Source: an uncultured Alphaproteobacteria bacterium (GTDB lineage Bacteria > Pseudomonadota > Alphaproteobacteria > HIMB59). Taken from it: a stretch of DNA of 64,000 bases. Location of the stretch: positions 1-64,000 of the forward strand of contig CACKFO010000004.1 of assembly GCA_902599405.1 (NCBI GenBank). Direction: 5' to 3'. The translations under genes and the position numbers were made by a program. Below, piece after piece: positions 62,908 through 64,000 of the stretch (positions within the stretch are counted from its first letter, which is position 1; every line of letters starts with the position of its first letter). The notes under the pieces were generated by a model. It had not been told where the DNA came from, made no database searches, and saw only the letters and a program-made list of their open reading frames with translations.

Positions 62908-64000
62908 AGAGATTATATAAATCTTCCACTTTCTTATCAAAATATGAATATCTTAATAATTCTTATGATGTTTCAAAGGTTGATGCTCAATTAATACTTA
63001 ACCACTACAAAAGTAATATAAAAAAATATTCTAATTCCTCTACAACTAACTTTCTCAATATAAATACACTTAAAAATGAGCTTATTTATTTAATTTTTAT
63101 ATCAATTCATCAAAATTTAATTTCTCAGTCTAATGGATCAAGATTGTGGTCTGTTTTATGCAAAAATATTTTAAGTAAAATCATTAATATCAATCTATAC
63201 AGATCATTTAATAATAGTTTAAAAAAATATTATTTTATTTTAGGTATGGGTAAAATTGGAGTAAGAGATTTAAATTTTGCCTCTGATATCGATATAATCA
63301 TATTCTATGACTCCAAAAATAGTCCTATTTCCCTCCAAGATTTTAATAAATCTATAAAGAAAACCATTAGTGAAATATCGAATATTTCTGAGACTTTTTT
63401 TCATAAAATAGATTTAAGGTTACGACCAGATTTTGGTGATTCATTAATTATATCTGATATGGATCAAGCAATTAATTACTATACTTCAGTTGGCAGAAAT
63501 TGGGAGAGATTAGCATTTCATAGATCAAGTTTTTTGTGTGGCGATATTCAAAAATATTTCTCATTTAAGGAAGCAATAAAAAGTTTTTTATTTAGAAGAA
63601 CATTTGACTATTACGCTATAGATGAAATTAAAAAGCTTTTTGCCTCCAGTAATACTGAACAAAAGCTAGATATAAAAAATTCTTATGGCTTTATTCGATC
63701 TTGTGAAAATATAATACATTTTAACCAACTTCTTTGGTCTGGAAAAATAAATTCTCTTAAAGAGAGTAATATTCATAAATTACTTATAAATTTAAAAAAA
63801 CATGAAAATATAATTCCAAAAAATGACTTAAAAAATATAACAGAGGCATATTATTACTTCCGTAAAATTGAGAATTATTTACACATAAAAAAGAATACTT
63901 TTCAGAATATAATTGATTCTAATAAAACCTATTTAAATTTAGTATTAGATAACTTTTCAAAAAAATTAGAGAAGCATAAATTTGAAATTCAAACAATATA
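62898..64000 (+). CDS. glnE: Glutamine synthetase adenylyltransferase, N-terminal part (cut by window end)
   Basis: A frame open from TTG at 62898 to the window end (367 codons seen); there is no ATG before the catalytic core, and the TTG overlaps the dusA stop by 10 bases. The nucleotidyltransferase signature ILGMGKIGVRDLNFASDIDI lies near residue 113, followed by KIDLRLRPDFGDS, SVGRNWERLAFHR and FLFRRTFDYYAIDEI, as in the deadenylylating domain of GlnE. The N-terminus before the signature is about 40-50 residues shorter than normal. It would control a type-I GS located outside the window. Confidence 0.85.
   Translation, partial: MELERLYKSSTFLSKYEYLNNSYDVSKVDAQLILNHYKSNIKKYSNSSTTNFLNINTLKNELIYLIFISIHQNLISQSNGSRLWSVLCKNILSKIININLYRSFNNSLKKYYFILGMGKIGVRDLNFASDIDIIIFYDSKNSPISLQDFNKSIKKTISEISNISETFFHKIDLRLRPDFGDSLIISDMDQAINYYTSVGRNWERLAFHRSSFLCGDIQKYFSFKEAIKSFLFRRTFDYYAIDEIKKLFASSNTEQKLDIKNSYGFIRSCENIIHFNQLLWSGKINSLKESNIHKLLINLKKHENIIPKNDLKNITEAYYYFRKIENYLHIKKNTFQNIIDSNKTYLNLVLDNFSKKLEKHKFEIQTI

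Noticed and set aside
1..64000. Mobile elements, phage, CRISPR, toxin-antitoxin or defence systems
   Set aside because: No transposase, integrase, repeat-spacer pattern, terminal inverted repeats or tRNA-flanked island was seen; gene order and composition are uniform apart from small expression-related differences.

Overview
The window looks like part of a streamlined marine alphaproteobacterium of the SAR11/HIMB59 kind. This is inferred from the strongly AT-rich sequence, the very tight packing (many TAATG, 4-base or 8-base overlaps between genes), and a gene set centred on methylated amines and osmolytes. I see no tRNA, rRNA, CRISPR array, insertion sequence or phage gene. The right end cuts glnE and the left end cuts a TPP riboswitch.

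Layout. 1-3666: TPP riboswitch and a thiamin precursor uptake/salvage operon (thiV-thiM-thiE-thiD). 3811-4742: cold-shock protein and a TerB/DnaJ protein. 4773-9221: betaine-homocysteine methyltransferase, a choline-kinase-like protein and a dimethylglycine/sarcosine dehydrogenase. 9809-13172: etfB, etfA and ETF-quinone oxidoreductase, the expected electron route for such dehydrogenases. 13169-16517: an uncharacterised protein, a DmdC-type acyl-CoA dehydrogenase and alanine racemase. 16598-24227: a ProXVW-type importer (double-length permease) followed by Tdm (TMAO demethylase) and a second GcvT-fold protein. 24405-33922: divergent tmm and the mgdABCD-mgsABC operon. 33993-41323: an IclR regulator, then a second module made of a FAD oxidoreductase, a glutamine-synthetase-like ligase, a second GlxBCD-like set and a small basic protein. 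41370-48643: gmaS with an uncharacterised partner, a divergent Amt transporter, three small membrane proteins, a class-I amidotransferase, a third glutamine-synthetase-like ligase and a MetX-like hydrolase. 48636-64000: housekeeping (tyrS, anmK, mnmA, sufBCDSTA, two EamA exporters, thrS, hisI, dusA, glnE).

How it fits together. Tmm makes TMAO from trimethylamine, ProXVW may import TMAO or betaine, and Tdm cleaves TMAO to dimethylamine and formaldehyde. GmaS, MgsABC and MgdABCD form the N-methylglutamate route from methylamine to a tetrahydrofolate-bound C1 unit plus ammonium/glutamate. The dimethylamine step (DmmDABC) is not in the window. Glycine betaine could be demethylated by BHMT and the dimethylglycine dehydrogenase.

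The two most interesting points are: (1) a 19-bp palindrome of the form TGTTYCAN5TGRAACA that recurs upstream of the iclR gene, the FAD-oxidoreductase module and the tmm/mgd divergent region, with a partial copy before proX, which suggests one IclR-type regulon; and (2) a second ligase-GlxBCD-oxidoreductase module beside the recognisable N-methylglutamate pathway, whose glutamate-synthase-like subunit keeps an Fe-S cysteine motif that the first copy lacks. It may be a parallel, undescribed amine or nitrogen assimilation route.
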